A DNA stretch of 64,000 nt from NCBI RefSeq assembly GCF_017498485.1, contig NZ_CP071795.1:124001-188000 (forward strand), given 5' to 3'. The translations under genes were made by a program, and so were the position numbers. The DNA is from Polaribacter batillariae. GTDB lineage: Bacteria; Bacteroidota; Bacteroidia; Flavobacteriales; Flavobacteriaceae. Below, in pieces: positions 54,356 through 63,829 of this stretch. The notes under the pieces are model-generated. The model saw only the letters and a program-made list of their open reading frames with translations. It was not told the DNA's origin and did no database searches. Position 1 is the first letter of the stretch, and every line of letters starts with the position of its first letter.

Positions 54356-55495
54356 ATGAAAATAGGTATTGTTTGTTACCCAACATTTGGTGGAAGTGGA
54401 GTAGTAGCTACAGAATTAGGAATGGCATTAGCAAATAAAGGACACGAAGTACACTTTATTACGTACAACCAACCAGTTCGTTTAGATTTTCTTTCTCATA
54501 AATTGCATTTTCATCAAGTTTTAATTGAAGAATATCCTCTTTTTGAATATCAGCCTTACGAATTAGCTTTATCCAGTAAAATGGTAGAAGTTGTTAGAAA
54601 ATACAATCTAGAAGTTTTGCATGTACATTATGCAATACCGCATGCTTATGCCGCTTTTATGGCAAAGCAAATGTTAAAAGAAAAAGGATTAGATATAAGA
54701 GTGGTAACCACACTGCATGGAACAGATATTACTCTGGTAGGAAGTCACCCAACCTATAAAACAGCAGTAGAATTTAGTATTAATAATTCGGATGTGGTAA
54801 CCGCAGTTTCTAATAACCTAAAAGAAACCACCAATAAGTTATTTAACATTACCAAAAATATAGAGGTTGTTTATAATTTTATCGATACAGAAAAGTACGA
54901 TAATGCACATAAAGAAGAATGTAAGAGAATTGCATTGGCAAAACCCAATGAAAGAATTTTAACACACATTAGTAATTTTAGACCTGTAAAAAGAGTAGAA
55001 GATGTTGTTAAAATTTTTAGTGAAGTTAGAAAAGAAATTCCATCTAAATTGTTAATGATTGGCGAAGGACCAGAGAAAATAAAAGCAAAAAAATTAGCAC
55101 GAGAATTAAAAATTGCCGACGATGTTTTCTTTTTAGGAAATAGTACAGAAGTAGATAAAATTTTATGCTATACAGATATATTTTTATTACCCTCTCAAAC
55201 AGAGAGTTTTGGTTTGGCAGCTTTAGAAGCCATGGCAGCAAGTACAGCAGTAATTTCTACAAATACTGGGGGTTTGCCAGAAGTTAATATTCATGGAAAA
55301 ACGGGGTATTTAAGTAATTTAGGAGATGTAAAAGATATGGCTAAAAATGCAATTTTAATATTAAAAGACGATGCTGTTTTAGAAAGATTTAAACAAAAAG
55401 CTAAAAACCACACCAAACAATTCTCGTTAGAAAATATTCTTCCTGTTTACGAAGAAATTTACAAATCTTGCTTTAAAAGCAAAGTAAGTAGTTAA
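54356..55495 (+). CDS. bshA: N-acetyl-alpha-D-glucosaminyl L-malate synthase (bacillithiol)
   Basis: 379-residue GT4-family glycosyltransferase. The BshA-typical N-terminus is MKIGIVCYPTFGGSGVVATE, with HVHYAIPHAYAAFMA and TLHGTDITLVG. HISNFRPVKRVEDVVKIF and LLPSQTESFGLAALEAMA (nucleotide-sugar-binding E motif) follow. It transfers GlcNAc from UDP-GlcNAc to L-malate, the first step to the thiol bacillithiol. No bshB or bshC lies in the window. Confidence 0.92.
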   Translation: MKIGIVCYPTFGGSGVVATELGMALANKGHEVHFITYNQPVRLDFLSHKLHFHQVLIEEYPLFEYQPYELALSSKMVEVVRKYNLEVLHVHYAIPHAYAAFMAKQMLKEKGLDIRVVTTLHGTDITLVGSHPTYKTAVEFSINNSDVVTAVSNNLKETTNKLFNITKNIEVVYNFIDTEKYDNAHKEECKRIALAKPNERILTHISNFRPVKRVEDVVKIFSEVRKEIPSKLLMIGEGPEKIKAKKLARELKIADDVFFLGNSTEVDKILCYTDIFLLPSQTESFGLAALEAMAASTAVISTNTGGLPEVNIHGKTGYLSNLGDVKDMAKNAILILKDDAVLERFKQKAKNHTKQFSLENILPVYEEIYKSCFKSKVSS

Positions 55496-55626
55496 TACCC
55501 TTTACAACAAACCCCCTTTTTTATCACTTACCACTTCAAAATAAAAAGGCGCGTAGCTAATGTCTTAATCTTTTGTTGAGGAGAGAAATCATTATCTGCT
55601 TTTTATTTTGATAAAATTCTGTCAAT

Positions 55627-55731
55627 TCGAGTGATTTTTACGATGGAAATGAATATAATTTGTATCGAGAATAAAAATTTAAGCTTTTAAACCGTTCTCG
55701 ATGCCATTTTTTGTACCTCAAAATCACTCGA
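55627..55731. repeat. Nested inverted repeat (possible structured element)
   Basis: Outer arms TCGAGTGATTTT (55627-55638) and AAAATCACTCGA (55720-55731) are perfect. Inner arms ATCGAGAA (55664-55671) and TTCTCGAT (55695-55702) are perfect and correctly nested. It could be an RNA fold or a mobile hairpin relic. Confidence 0.7.
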
Positions 55732-55885
55732 TCTAACATTTTTGAATATTTTTAATCTAAAGAATTTCTCGAGGTTTCTTATATAAGGATCATTGATTTC
55801 AAGAAATTCTTTATTTCAAACCGCATAACAAGTATCATCATTATGAGTAAATTCAAAACATAAATGGCATAAAAATCAAATAAAA

Positions 55886-56061
55886 GAGGTTGTCTCTAAA
55901 GTATTAAAATTTATCATTTCGACTGTAATGGAGAAATCTTATTTATTGAATTTCAGTATTTTAGATTTTTCGATAACTTCGTTAGCTGCTTTCAAATCAA
56001 AATATATTTTAATTTTAGTAATGCTAAAAACGACAGTTGAATTTACTTTTGTGATAACCTC
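55886..56061. repeat. MITE-like hairpin repeat, copy B
   Basis: Homologous to 28391-28567 across its length. Terminal arms are GAGGTTGTC and GATAACCTC. Compared with copy A, two arm positions have changed on both sides so that pairing is kept. Inner words TCATTTCGAC and AGATTTTTC are shared. Confidence 0.8.
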
Positions 56062-56084
56062 TTTTATATTAGAAAATGTATTTT

Positions 56085-56720
56085 TTATTTTCCAAAAAGA
56101 CCACCTAGTAAACCTCCAAGTCCGCCTTTTTTATTACTTCCTCCTAAAACCATTCCAGCAACATCATCAATAACACTTCCATCACCATCTGCATCTAATA
56201 TTTTTTCTAGGAAACTTTGTTCGTTTTTAGTTTCATTTCCACCTAACATACCACCTAATAAACTTCCTAAGTCACTAGTATCTTTTACATTTTGTTCTCT
56301 TTTTTGTTTTCCTAAAATACCCATTAAAATTGGTGCTGCAACTTTTAATATATTTGCAACAGAACCAGCATCTAAACCAGATTTTTGACTAATTACTTTT
56401 TCTACACCTTGTTGTTTACTTCCTAAAACATGTCCTAAAATTCCAGCTCCATCTTGTTTTACAGTTTCATCAACACCACCACGAAACAAGCTACCAAGAT
56501 TGTCTAAAATACTACCATCGTGTTTGTTAGATAAAGCCCCCATTAACCCCTCTGCACCTTGTGGTGTAGAAGCATTTCTTTCCATTGCTTTCATTAAAAC
56601 GGGTAGTGCCATTGTTAAAACACTATTTGTTTTGTTCGAGTCATTACCTGTAGAACCTGCTACACCAGAAACAATTTGTTTCCCTAAATCGCTATTTAAT
56701 AAGTCTAAAATACCTGCCAT
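56085..56720 (-). CDS. DUF937 domain protein
   Basis: 211 residues. The N-terminal DUF937 unit is MAGILDLLNSDLGKQIVSGV ... NSVLTMALPVLMKAMERNA, helical and Gly/Leu-rich. Near the C-terminus LDADGDGSVIDDVAGMVLGG resembles an EF-hand/dockerin-like calcium loop, and the end is Gly-rich (KKGGLGGLLGGLFGK). Cytoplasmic by appearance; family function unknown. Monocistronic. Confidence 0.88.
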   Translation of the reverse strand: MAGILDLLNSDLGKQIVSGVAGSTGNDSNKTNSVLTMALPVLMKAMERNASTPQGAEGLMGALSNKHDGSILDNLGSLFRGGVDETVKQDGAGILGHVLGSKQQGVEKVISQKSGLDAGSVANILKVAAPILMGILGKQKREQNVKDTSDLGSLLGGMLGGNETKNEQSFLEKILDADGDGSVIDDVAGMVLGGSNKKGGLGGLLGGLFGK

Positions 56721-56822
56721 TTTTATGTTTTTAATAATTAATATGAATGTTTTCTAAAAATTTGACACAATATACAAATAAAGTCACACCAATTTTTAAC
56801 TGATTTTTAAAATTCATTTTTT

Positions 56823-57367
56823 TTAGAAAAAAAATAATTTTAAATAGTGTAAATTTTTTCTTAACTCTGCATAAGCCTTTGAAATATGATTTTCAACAGT
56901 TTTTACAGAAATACCCATCTTTAATGCGATCGCTTTGTATTTCATATTTTCATATTTACTTAAAACAAAAGCTTCTTTACATTTTGTTGACAACTTATTA
57001 ACCATTTTCTTTACCTCTTCTTCTTTTGATAATTCTTCTTCATCAAAAGTAAAAATCTCGAAAGCAGTTTCTATTTTTATTTGTTCTAAAAAAGCCTCTT
57101 CTTTTTTTTGGATCTTAAATGAATTAAAAATTCATTATGACAAATTTTTAGTAAATAATTACTGATAGATAATTCTGTTTTTATTTTTTCTTTATTCAAC
57201 CATAGTTTAATAAATGTTTCTTGAACGATGTCTTTTGCTTGATAACTGTTGTTACATAATTTAAAAGCATAACCATACAATTTGTTATAATGCGTTTTAA
57301 ATAAAGTATTGTAAGCATTTAAATCACCTTCTTTAAGATATTTAGAAAGTTCTTTTTCTACAGACAT
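56823..57367 (-). pseudogene. ECF sigma factor (FecI-like), frameshifted in an A-tract
   Basis: Together the two frames encode a 181-residue ECF sigma factor. 57367-57086 carries region 2 (YKLCNN-like core, AKDIVQETFIKLWLNKEK) and ends HLRSKKKKRLF. The other frame runs on from KEEAFLEQIKIETAFEIFTF into region 4 (MKYKAIALKMGISVKTVENH, ISKAYAELRKNL), stopping at 56823. The shift lies in a run of eight A on the coding strand (forward T8, 57102-57109); nine would restore the frame. It diverges from fecR and should transcribe the susC/susD locus. It may be genuine loss, slippage-controlled expression or a read error. Confidence 0.85.
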
Positions 57368-57477
57368 TTTAAACGTGGTAATTAAATTAATTTGACCGAA
57401 AGATAATAAAAAATAAAAAATACATAGGGGTTTCTTTGTTTTTTTGCATAGTTATTATATAAGACCTTATAAAAATT

Positions 57478-58593
57478 ATGAAATCGATAATTAACAAATA
57501 TCTACAAAACAAAGCAACTTCTTTAGAGAAAAAGAAGTTACAAGATTGGGTTCTAGAAAGTTACGAAAACAAAAAAATATTTAAAGAAAATATTACTTTA
57601 TACTTGTTAGAGAATACAAATAATTTTAAAAAAATTAATTCTGATAAGGCATTTAAAGAGTTTTTAGAACAAATAAATAAAACTAGCCCCAAAAAGAAAA
57701 AGTTCGTAAAATTATCTGAATTTTATAAATACGCAGCAATAATTGTTGTTTGTGCTTCTATATTTTATTTTACGAATACTCTTTTTAATAATCAGAACAT
57801 AGAAAAACCTACAACAAAAAAAATATCTCAATCAGAAAAAAAAGCAAAAGAAATTGTTTTAACTTTAGAAGACGGATCCCAAAAATTACTTCAACAAGAG
57901 CAAGAACAAATTTCTTATTTTAATCGTAAACCTAAAGAAGAAGTTTTAGTATATAATGAGATAAAAGTGCCTAAAGGTCAGGTTTTTAAACTTATTTTAT
58001 CAGATAGTACAGTAGTTTGGTTAAATGCAGATAGTAAACTAAAATATCCAAAATATTTTATTAGTTCCTCTAAAACTAGAAATGTAACGTTAGATGGTGA
58101 AGCTTTTTTTGAAGTTAAGTCTAACAAAAAGAAACCATTTTTGGTACATGCCAATGAAATTAAAGTAGAAGTGCTTGGAACAAAATTTAATATTTCTTCC
58201 TATAAAAACGATGATATTATAAATACCACATTGGTTGAGGGTTCTGTAAATGTTAAAGATATAAATAATAACGATTCAATATTATTAAAACCAAGTTTCC
58301 AGGCTTCTTTTCAAAAAAAATCGACAGCTTTTACTTCTAAAAAAGTAAACACTTTAGATTATACTTCGTGGATTAATAAAAAGATAATTTTTAATAATGT
58401 TTCTTTTGAAAAATTAGTTTTTAAGATAGAAAGAACTTACGATGTAGAAATTGTAAATAACCATAAAAAGCTAAAGAAAGTTCGCTTTACAGGAGAATTT
58501 GATGTAGAAAATATAGAAACTATTTTTAAAGCTTTGTCTGTAAGCTATAATTTTAAATACACCATAAATAAAAATAAAATAACTATAAATTAA
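57478..58593 (+). CDS. FecR-family anti-sigma factor
   Basis: 371 residues. Cytoplasmic N-terminus (~1-80), one membrane segment (~85-107, YAAIIVVCASIFYF), a periplasmic FecR domain (VYNEIKVPKGQVFKLILSDS; VTLDGEAFFEVKSNKKKPFL; VEVLGTKFNISSYKND), and a C-terminal DUF4974 domain (FNNVSFEKLVFKIERTYDVE; FTGEFDVENIETIFKALS). It holds the ECF sigma factor until the SusC-like transducer signals ligand. It is divergent from the sigma gene and upstream of susC. Confidence 0.93.
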   Translation: MKSIINKYLQNKATSLEKKKLQDWVLESYENKKIFKENITLYLLENTNNFKKINSDKAFKEFLEQINKTSPKKKKFVKLSEFYKYAAIIVVCASIFYFTNTLFNNQNIEKPTTKKISQSEKKAKEIVLTLEDGSQKLLQQEQEQISYFNRKPKEEVLVYNEIKVPKGQVFKLILSDSTVVWLNADSKLKYPKYFISSSKTRNVTLDGEAFFEVKSNKKKPFLVHANEIKVEVLGTKFNISSYKNDDIINTTLVEGSVNVKDINNNDSILLKPSFQASFQKKSTAFTSKKVNTLDYTSWINKKIIFNNVSFEKLVFKIERTYDVEIVNNHKKLKKVRFTGEFDVENIETIFKALSVSYNFKYTINKNKITIN

Positions 58594-58598
58594 AAAAT

Positions 58599-58643
58599 AT
58601 GAAAAAAAAAGAGGAAATGCGGCAACATTTCCTCAAGAATTAA
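58599..58643 (+). promoter_or_regulatory. Leader hairpin / possible 14-residue leader peptide between fecR and susC
   Basis: A perfect stem GAGGAAATG / CATTTCCTC (58611-58619 and 58626-58634) with loop CGGCAA sits inside a tiny frame reading MKKKEEMRQHFLKN (58599-58643). There is no T tract, so it is not a standard terminator. It may set the ratio of fecR to susC expression. Confidence 0.5.
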
Positions 58644-58688
58644 GGCCATCAAACTAAATCAATTTAATTACCAAAACATTTCAAAATT

Positions 58689-61600
58689 ATGAAAAAAAAT
58701 CCGCTCTTTTGTTTTTTAAAAAAGAAAACAAATAGTTTCACTAAAAGCAATTTAAAAATGAAAATTTCTTTACTATTCATTTTATTTTCAATTGTACAAA
58801 TCTTTTCAAATGAAGGGTATTCTCAAAAAAAAATAACGTTTCATCTACAAAATGTTACCATTAAGCAAGCTTTAAATGAAATTAAAAATCAAACAGATTA
58901 TAAATTTTTATACAGAGAAAGTAATGTTAATTTAAACAAAAAAATATCTTTAGAAGTAGTTAATGAACCAACTAAAGTAGTTTTAAATAAATTGTTTAAA
59001 AACACAGAGATAGTTTATGAAATTGTTGAAAAACAAATTGTTTTAAAGAAAAAAACATACTCTTTAGATACAAAAAATAGTAATCAGTCTAAGATTATAA
59101 AAGGAGTAGTTTCAGATAATACTGGTGTGCCCCTTCCTGGAGTGAGTATCCAAGTAAAAGGTACTACTAAAGGTACAGTAACTGATTTTAATGGAGAATA
59201 TAGCATTTCTGTAGATAATGAAAATGCCATTTTAGTTTTTAGCTACTTAGGTTTTAAAAACAAAGAACTCGAAATTAAAAATAAAACTCAATTTAATGTA
59301 ACTTTAGAAGAAGATTCAGAAAGTTTAGATGAAGTTGTAATTGTTAGTGCACTTGGTTTTGAGGTAAAAACAGATAAATTAGGTAGTGCTGTATCTAGCG
59401 TTAAATCTGAAGCCTTAACTAGATCTGGAGAAACTAATTTAGCTAACAGTATGCAAGGCAAAATGGCAGGTGTAAATATCACTAGAAGTACTGGTGACCC
59501 TGGTGCAGGTTCTAATATTAGAATTAGAGGGGCAAATACAATTACAGGAAGCACTCAACCTCTTATTATTGTAGATGGTATTCCTATTAGTAATAGCAAT
59601 AATTCTGGAGGAGGAAGTTCTAATACAGGTAATGGTACATCACAACAATCTCGTTTAAACGATATCAATCCTAACGATATTGAAACTTTACAAGTATTAA
59701 AAGGTGCTTCTGCTGCCGCTTTATGGGGGTCTAGAGCATCTAATGGGGTGGTAATTATTACAACTAAATCAGGTAAAAAAGGGTTTAAAATATCTTTTAA
59801 AAATACTGTTGCTATTGATGAAGTAAGTCAAACACAAAAATTACAATCTAACTATGGGCAAGGACAAGCAGGCAGATATAGATCTGGTACAGAATTACAA
59901 TCGTGGGGAGACGAAATAGCCGCAAGAGCAGGAGGTATGGACAATTTTATTACAACGGGTGGTTATTTTATTGGTGATCAAACAGGTAAAACATATTATC
60001 CTGTAGCAAATGGTACAGCTTCAAATCCGCATGGTGGTAAAAACTCTAAAGAAACCTTTGTAGATAGTAATTTTAATAAAGTTTTTGGTACGGGTGTTTT
60101 ATTAGAACAATCTTTAAGCATTAGCGGAGGAGATGATAAAAGCACTATCTTTTTTAGTTTAGGAAATACGGATCATAAAGGGGTTATTAGAAATAACGAC
60201 TATAAAAGACATACCATTAACATTAGTAGTAATAGAAAATTTAATGATTTTATTCATTTAAAACTTAAAGGAAAGTATGCAAGAGTTAGTGCTAACAGAA
60301 TACAACAAAATTCTAACACAGCAGGTTTATTACTAGGACTATACAGAACACCAGCAGACTTTGATATTTCAGACTATACAGGAACTTACATAGATGCTAA
60401 CGGTGCAGAAACCATTGGAAGGCATCGTTCATATAGAAATGCTATAGGGCAAAGCAACAGACCTAGATATAATAACCCATTATGGACAACCAATAAACAA
60501 CAAGCACCAAATATAGTAAACAGACATATTTATTCTGCCGATTTAGATTTGTTTCCAACAGAAGGTTTAAATATAAAACTTAGAGGAGGTATAGATACTT
60601 ATAACGATAATAGAAGTTATTTATATCCTATTGGTTCTTCGAGAACTACTACTCCTCCAGTTTCTAGGTTAAATGGTAGTTTGGTTATTGATGATATTTC
60701 TGAAACAGAATTAAACTTTGATGCTATTGTAAAATACGATAATAAATTGTCAGAAAAAATTACCTCTACCTTTATTTTAGGGTGGAACGTAAATGATAGA
60801 AAATTTTCTAGAAATACAGTTTACGGAGATGGATTTATAGCAAATCAAGATCTTTTCAATTTAGTAAATGCTACAACAACAGGTTCAGAAAACTTTAAAA
60901 GACACATAAAGTCTTACAGAACATATTCGACAGCAAACTTTGGCTTGTTTGATCAATTATATGTAGATTTATCTGGCACTGTAGAATTAGCATCAACTAT
61001 AGATGATGCATTCTTCTACCCCTCTGCTAGTGCTGCGTGGCAGATATCTAATGCAGATTTTTATCCTGAAGATAGTTTTATGAATTTTGCAAAAGTAAGA
61101 TTAAGCTGGGGTAAAGTAGGTATTCAACCAAGAGCTTATGAAACTAGAACTTATTTTGAAGGAGATTTTGGATACAGCTCAGGTACTGCTGGATCAATAA
61201 ACTCTATTGAAGAAGGAGGAGGTTTTAGATTAGATAATCAAGCAGGAGACCCTAACTTAAAACCAGAAATAAAAACAGAAATTGAAGGAGGACTAGAAAT
61301 GCGTTTCTTTAATAGTTCTCTATCAACTAGCTTTACATATTATAGTAATGAGGTAAAAGATATTTTATTAGAACTTCAAAATATTCCTAGTCTTGGATTT
61401 GATGAACGTTATACTAATGGAGCAACAATGACCAATCGTGGTTTTGAATTTGAGTTTAACGCTAAATTATTAAGAAATAATGAAAACTGGAGTTTTTCTC
61501 CTTACGGAAACTTTGCAACTAATAAAAATAAAGTAACAAATTTAGCGGGAGGTGGTATTCAGTTTTTAACAGGTTTTGGTATTGGAGATTCTGTTGCTTC

Positions 61601-62294
61601 TGAAGGATATCAAATGGGGGCTATTTTTGGAGGAAAACTACCAAGAAACGCAGACGGAAGTATTGTTTTAGATGCTAATGGTTTTCCTTTAGGTACGCCA
61701 GAATACGATATAATTGGAGACCCTAATCCAGATTGGACAGGTGCTCTTGGCTTTAATGTAGCTTATAAAAATGTATCTTTAAACGTCTTAGTAGAACACT
61801 CACAAGGTGGCGATTTCTACGATATTACTAGACAAATAAACTCAAGATATGGTTTATCTGAAGAAACAGGAAATAAGGTAACAATTCCTACAGGTGGCGT
61901 TGTAGATATTAAAGGTAATTTTTATGCTGCTGGAGATGTTGTTCGTGGTAACTTATACGATTTTGGTGCTGGACCAGTACTTTTAGAGGAGCAATGGTAC
62001 GATGGACCAGGAGCAAATTCTAGAGGCTTTAGTGAACTTTGGTTGCAAGATGCTACCTGGACACGTTTAAGAGAAGTAGCTTTAACCTATAATTTTGGTA
62101 AAACTGTTTTAGAAAAACTAAACTTGTCATCGGCAAGTATTGGTATTACAGGTAGAAACCTTATTCTATGGACAGACGTAATTGGCAACGATCCAGACAA
62201 AAACTTTGCTGGTGTAGGAAACTCTAGAGGATTAGATTATTACACGAATCCTACTACAAAATCTTACTTGTTTAATTTAAATTTAACTTTTTAA
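58689..62294 (+). CDS. SusC/RagA-type TonB-dependent receptor with STN signalling domain
   Basis: 1201 residues. Signal sequence within ~25-46, with possible internal starts at Met24. The STN domain (~50-105, FHLQNVTIKQALNEIKNQTD) is the part that talks to FecR. Then a carboxypeptidase-D-like domain (~137-215, IKGVVSDNTGVPLPGVSIQV), a TonB-box-like SLDEVVIVSALGFE, the plug (QGKMAGVNITRSTGDPGAGS; GASAAALWGSRASNGVVIIT) and the barrel ending in YLFNLNLTF. It imports glycan or peptide ligands with its SusD partner 12 bases downstream. Substrate unknown. Confidence 0.93.
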   Translation: MKKNPLFCFLKKKTNSFTKSNLKMKISLLFILFSIVQIFSNEGYSQKKITFHLQNVTIKQALNEIKNQTDYKFLYRESNVNLNKKISLEVVNEPTKVVLNKLFKNTEIVYEIVEKQIVLKKKTYSLDTKNSNQSKIIKGVVSDNTGVPLPGVSIQVKGTTKGTVTDFNGEYSISVDNENAILVFSYLGFKNKELEIKNKTQFNVTLEEDSESLDEVVIVSALGFEVKTDKLGSAVSSVKSEALTRSGETNLANSMQGKMAGVNITRSTGDPGAGSNIRIRGANTITGSTQPLIIVDGIPISNSNNSGGGSSNTGNGTSQQSRLNDINPNDIETLQVLKGASAAALWGSRASNGVVIITTKSGKKGFKISFKNTVAIDEVSQTQKLQSNYGQGQAGRYRSGTELQSWGDEIAARAGGMDNFITTGGYFIGDQTGKTYYPVANGTASNPHGGKNSKETFVDSNFNKVFGTGVLLEQSLSISGGDDKSTIFFSLGNTDHKGVIRNNDYKRHTINISSNRKFNDFIHLKLKGKYARVSANRIQQNSNTAGLLLGLYRTPADFDISDYTGTYIDANGAETIGRHRSYRNAIGQSNRPRYNNPLWTTNKQQAPNIVNRHIYSADLDLFPTEGLNIKLRGGIDTYNDNRSYLYPIGSSRTTTPPVSRLNGSLVIDDISETELNFDAIVKYDNKLSEKITSTFILGWNVNDRKFSRNTVYGDGFIANQDLFNLVNATTTGSENFKRHIKSYRTYSTANFGLFDQLYVDLSGTVELASTIDDAFFYPSASAAWQISNADFYPEDSFMNFAKVRLSWGKVGIQPRAYETRTYFEGDFGYSSGTAGSINSIEEGGGFRLDNQAGDPNLKPEIKTEIEGGLEMRFFNSSLSTSFTYYSNEVKDILLELQNIPSLGFDERYTNGATMTNRGFEFEFNAKLLRNNENWSFSPYGNFATNKNKVTNLAGGGIQFLTGFGIGDSVASEGYQMGAIFGGKLPRNADGSIVLDANGFPLGTPEYDIIGDPNPDWTGALGFNVAYKNVSLNVLVEHSQGGDFYDITRQINSRYGLSEETGNKVTIPTGGVVDIKGNFYAAGDVVRGNLYDFGAGPVLLEEQWYDGPGANSRGFSELWLQDATWTRLREVALTYNFGKTVLEKLNLSSASIGITGRNLILWTDVIGNDPDKNFAGVGNSRGLDYYTNPTTKSYLFNLNLTF

Positions 62295-62305
62295 AATTTT
62301 AAATC

Positions 62306-63679
62306 ATGAAAACATATAAAATTAGTTTTGCACTACTAATTATTTTTAGCTTATTTTCTTGTAGTGAAGAATTAGAAAAAATTAATATAGACCCTAACAA
62401 AATAAGTGAAACAAGTGGAGAAGCACTGTTCAATGGAATGATATTGGCAAACACAGCTGTACAAGCAGGTTATTTAAATTTTTCTAGTAATGTAGTCTCA
62501 GGTTATTTTGTAGGTGATGGTAGGTTAAGTTTCATACAAGAATATCAATATCCAAATACCGATTCAGATACACCCTGGAGAAATATATATGTTGGGGTAG
62601 TAAAACAATCTCGTATATTAAGAAGTGGTATTCCAGTTGCAAATAAAGACTTCTTTTATGGCGCATCTAAAGTAATAGAAGCCCATGCTATAGGCACAGC
62701 AGCTAGTATATTTGGTGATGTACCTTATACAGAAGCTGCTAATTTAGAAGGAACACCACCTGGGTACGACAATCAAATAGAAATCTATAATAACCTTCAA
62801 AGTTTGTTAGATGAGGCTATTTTAGACCTACAAAATGCCAAAACAACAGGAGGTGTAAACCAAGATAGCTATTTTAATGGTAACGCTAATAGCTGGATTA
62901 AAACAGCTTATACACTAAAAGCAAGGTTGTTTTTAGAAAATAGAGATTACTCAAATGCTATTGCTGCAGCCCAAAATGGTATTTCTAGGGCTTCAGAATC
63001 TATGAAATTTAGAGGAACAAATTTATTAAACGAATTAAAAGTAAGTTCTACATTTAGTCCAGATGCTACTGTGCAAAACTCTTATTTAATAAAATTAATT
63101 GGTTCTGGTACCAGTAGCAGAAATAACATTAAAACCAATGAAGTTGATAGAGCAGCCTATTATTACAATGGAAATGTTATTAATTTAAATGGCATTGCAG
63201 CTGCAAATGCTCCAACTAGTTTAATTACTTTAGAAGAAAATTTATTAACATGGGCTGAAGCACTTATTCGTTCAAATTCTAGTAATTTTAATACAGCATT
63301 AGCAAGATTAAATGAGCATAGAGCAAACTTACGAAACGGAGTTTACTTTCCCGTAAGTGCAAGTGTTTATGATAACTATGTTGAAGCTGACTTCTTAGCT
63401 GGTGGTATAGAAAACTTTGACGGGGCATTATCAAAAGAAGATGCTTTGTTAAGAGAAATTATTGAAGAACGTTACGCGTCTTTCTTTGTACAAATTATAG
63501 CTTTTAACGACTTAAGAAGAACGAAAAAAGATCCAATATCTATACAGGTTGCTATTCCTTTCAATACAGGTACGCAACATCCAGAGCGTTTTTTATATCC
63601 TTTTGATGAGTTAAATACTAACGGTGAAAACGTTCCTAACGTAACAGATATATTTGTAAAAACGCAAGTAAATCAATAA
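62306..63679 (+). CDS. SusD/RagB-type surface lipoprotein
   Basis: 457 residues. Lipobox signal MKTYKISFALLIIFSLFSC, then EELEKINIDPNKISET, typical of SusD-like lipoproteins, and TPR-type helices (WIKTAYTLKARLFLENRDYS; AIAAAQNGISRA). The C-terminal LLREIIEERYASFFVQIIAF matches the SusD fold. It forms the lid on the SusC-type barrel and binds ligand at the surface. The IS256-type element begins within a few dozen bases of its stop, so any downstream operon genes are displaced. Confidence 0.92.
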   Translation: MKTYKISFALLIIFSLFSCSEELEKINIDPNKISETSGEALFNGMILANTAVQAGYLNFSSNVVSGYFVGDGRLSFIQEYQYPNTDSDTPWRNIYVGVVKQSRILRSGIPVANKDFFYGASKVIEAHAIGTAASIFGDVPYTEAANLEGTPPGYDNQIEIYNNLQSLLDEAILDLQNAKTTGGVNQDSYFNGNANSWIKTAYTLKARLFLENRDYSNAIAAAQNGISRASESMKFRGTNLLNELKVSSTFSPDATVQNSYLIKLIGSGTSSRNNIKTNEVDRAAYYYNGNVINLNGIAAANAPTSLITLEENLLTWAEALIRSNSSNFNTALARLNEHRANLRNGVYFPVSASVYDNYVEADFLAGGIENFDGALSKEDALLREIIEERYASFFVQIIAFNDLRRTKKDPISIQVAIPFNTGTQHPERFLYPFDELNTNGENVPNVTDIFVKTQVNQ

Positions 63680-63716
63680 AAAAAATTTTTGAGGTACTAA
63701 ACCAAAAAGTGTGTAA

Positions 63717-63791
63717 GTAAAGTTATTCTGAAATTTTTCTAGAGCAATCATTAAATTGCTCCATGAGGAAAAATTTCGGAAATAACTTTAC
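63717..63791. repeat. Long imperfect inverted repeat in the IS left end
   Basis: GTAAAGTTATTCTGAAATTT with its continuation TTTCT, AGAGCAAT pairs with ATTGCTC, AGGAAAAATTTC and GGAAATAACTTTAC, with loop CATTAA. About 30 paired bases with small bulges. It likely shields transposase translation or stops read-through from outside. Confidence 0.8.
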
Positions 63792-63829
63792 GATTAAATA
63801 ATCACTAAATTTATAAACACACTTTTATT

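Larger units (their letters stand above)
55496..56084. other. Repeat-rich spacer downstream of bshA
   Basis: No gene is seen in ~590 bases. It holds a nested inverted repeat (55627-55731), a short block shared with 28752-28773, and the second MITE-like copy (55886-56061). A possible 81-residue frame at 55928-56173 lies mostly inside the repeat and is not believed. Confidence 0.6.

Noticed and set aside
55928-56173. 81-residue plus-strand frame
   Set aside because: Lies mainly within the MITE-like repeat and overlaps the DUF937 gene antisense.
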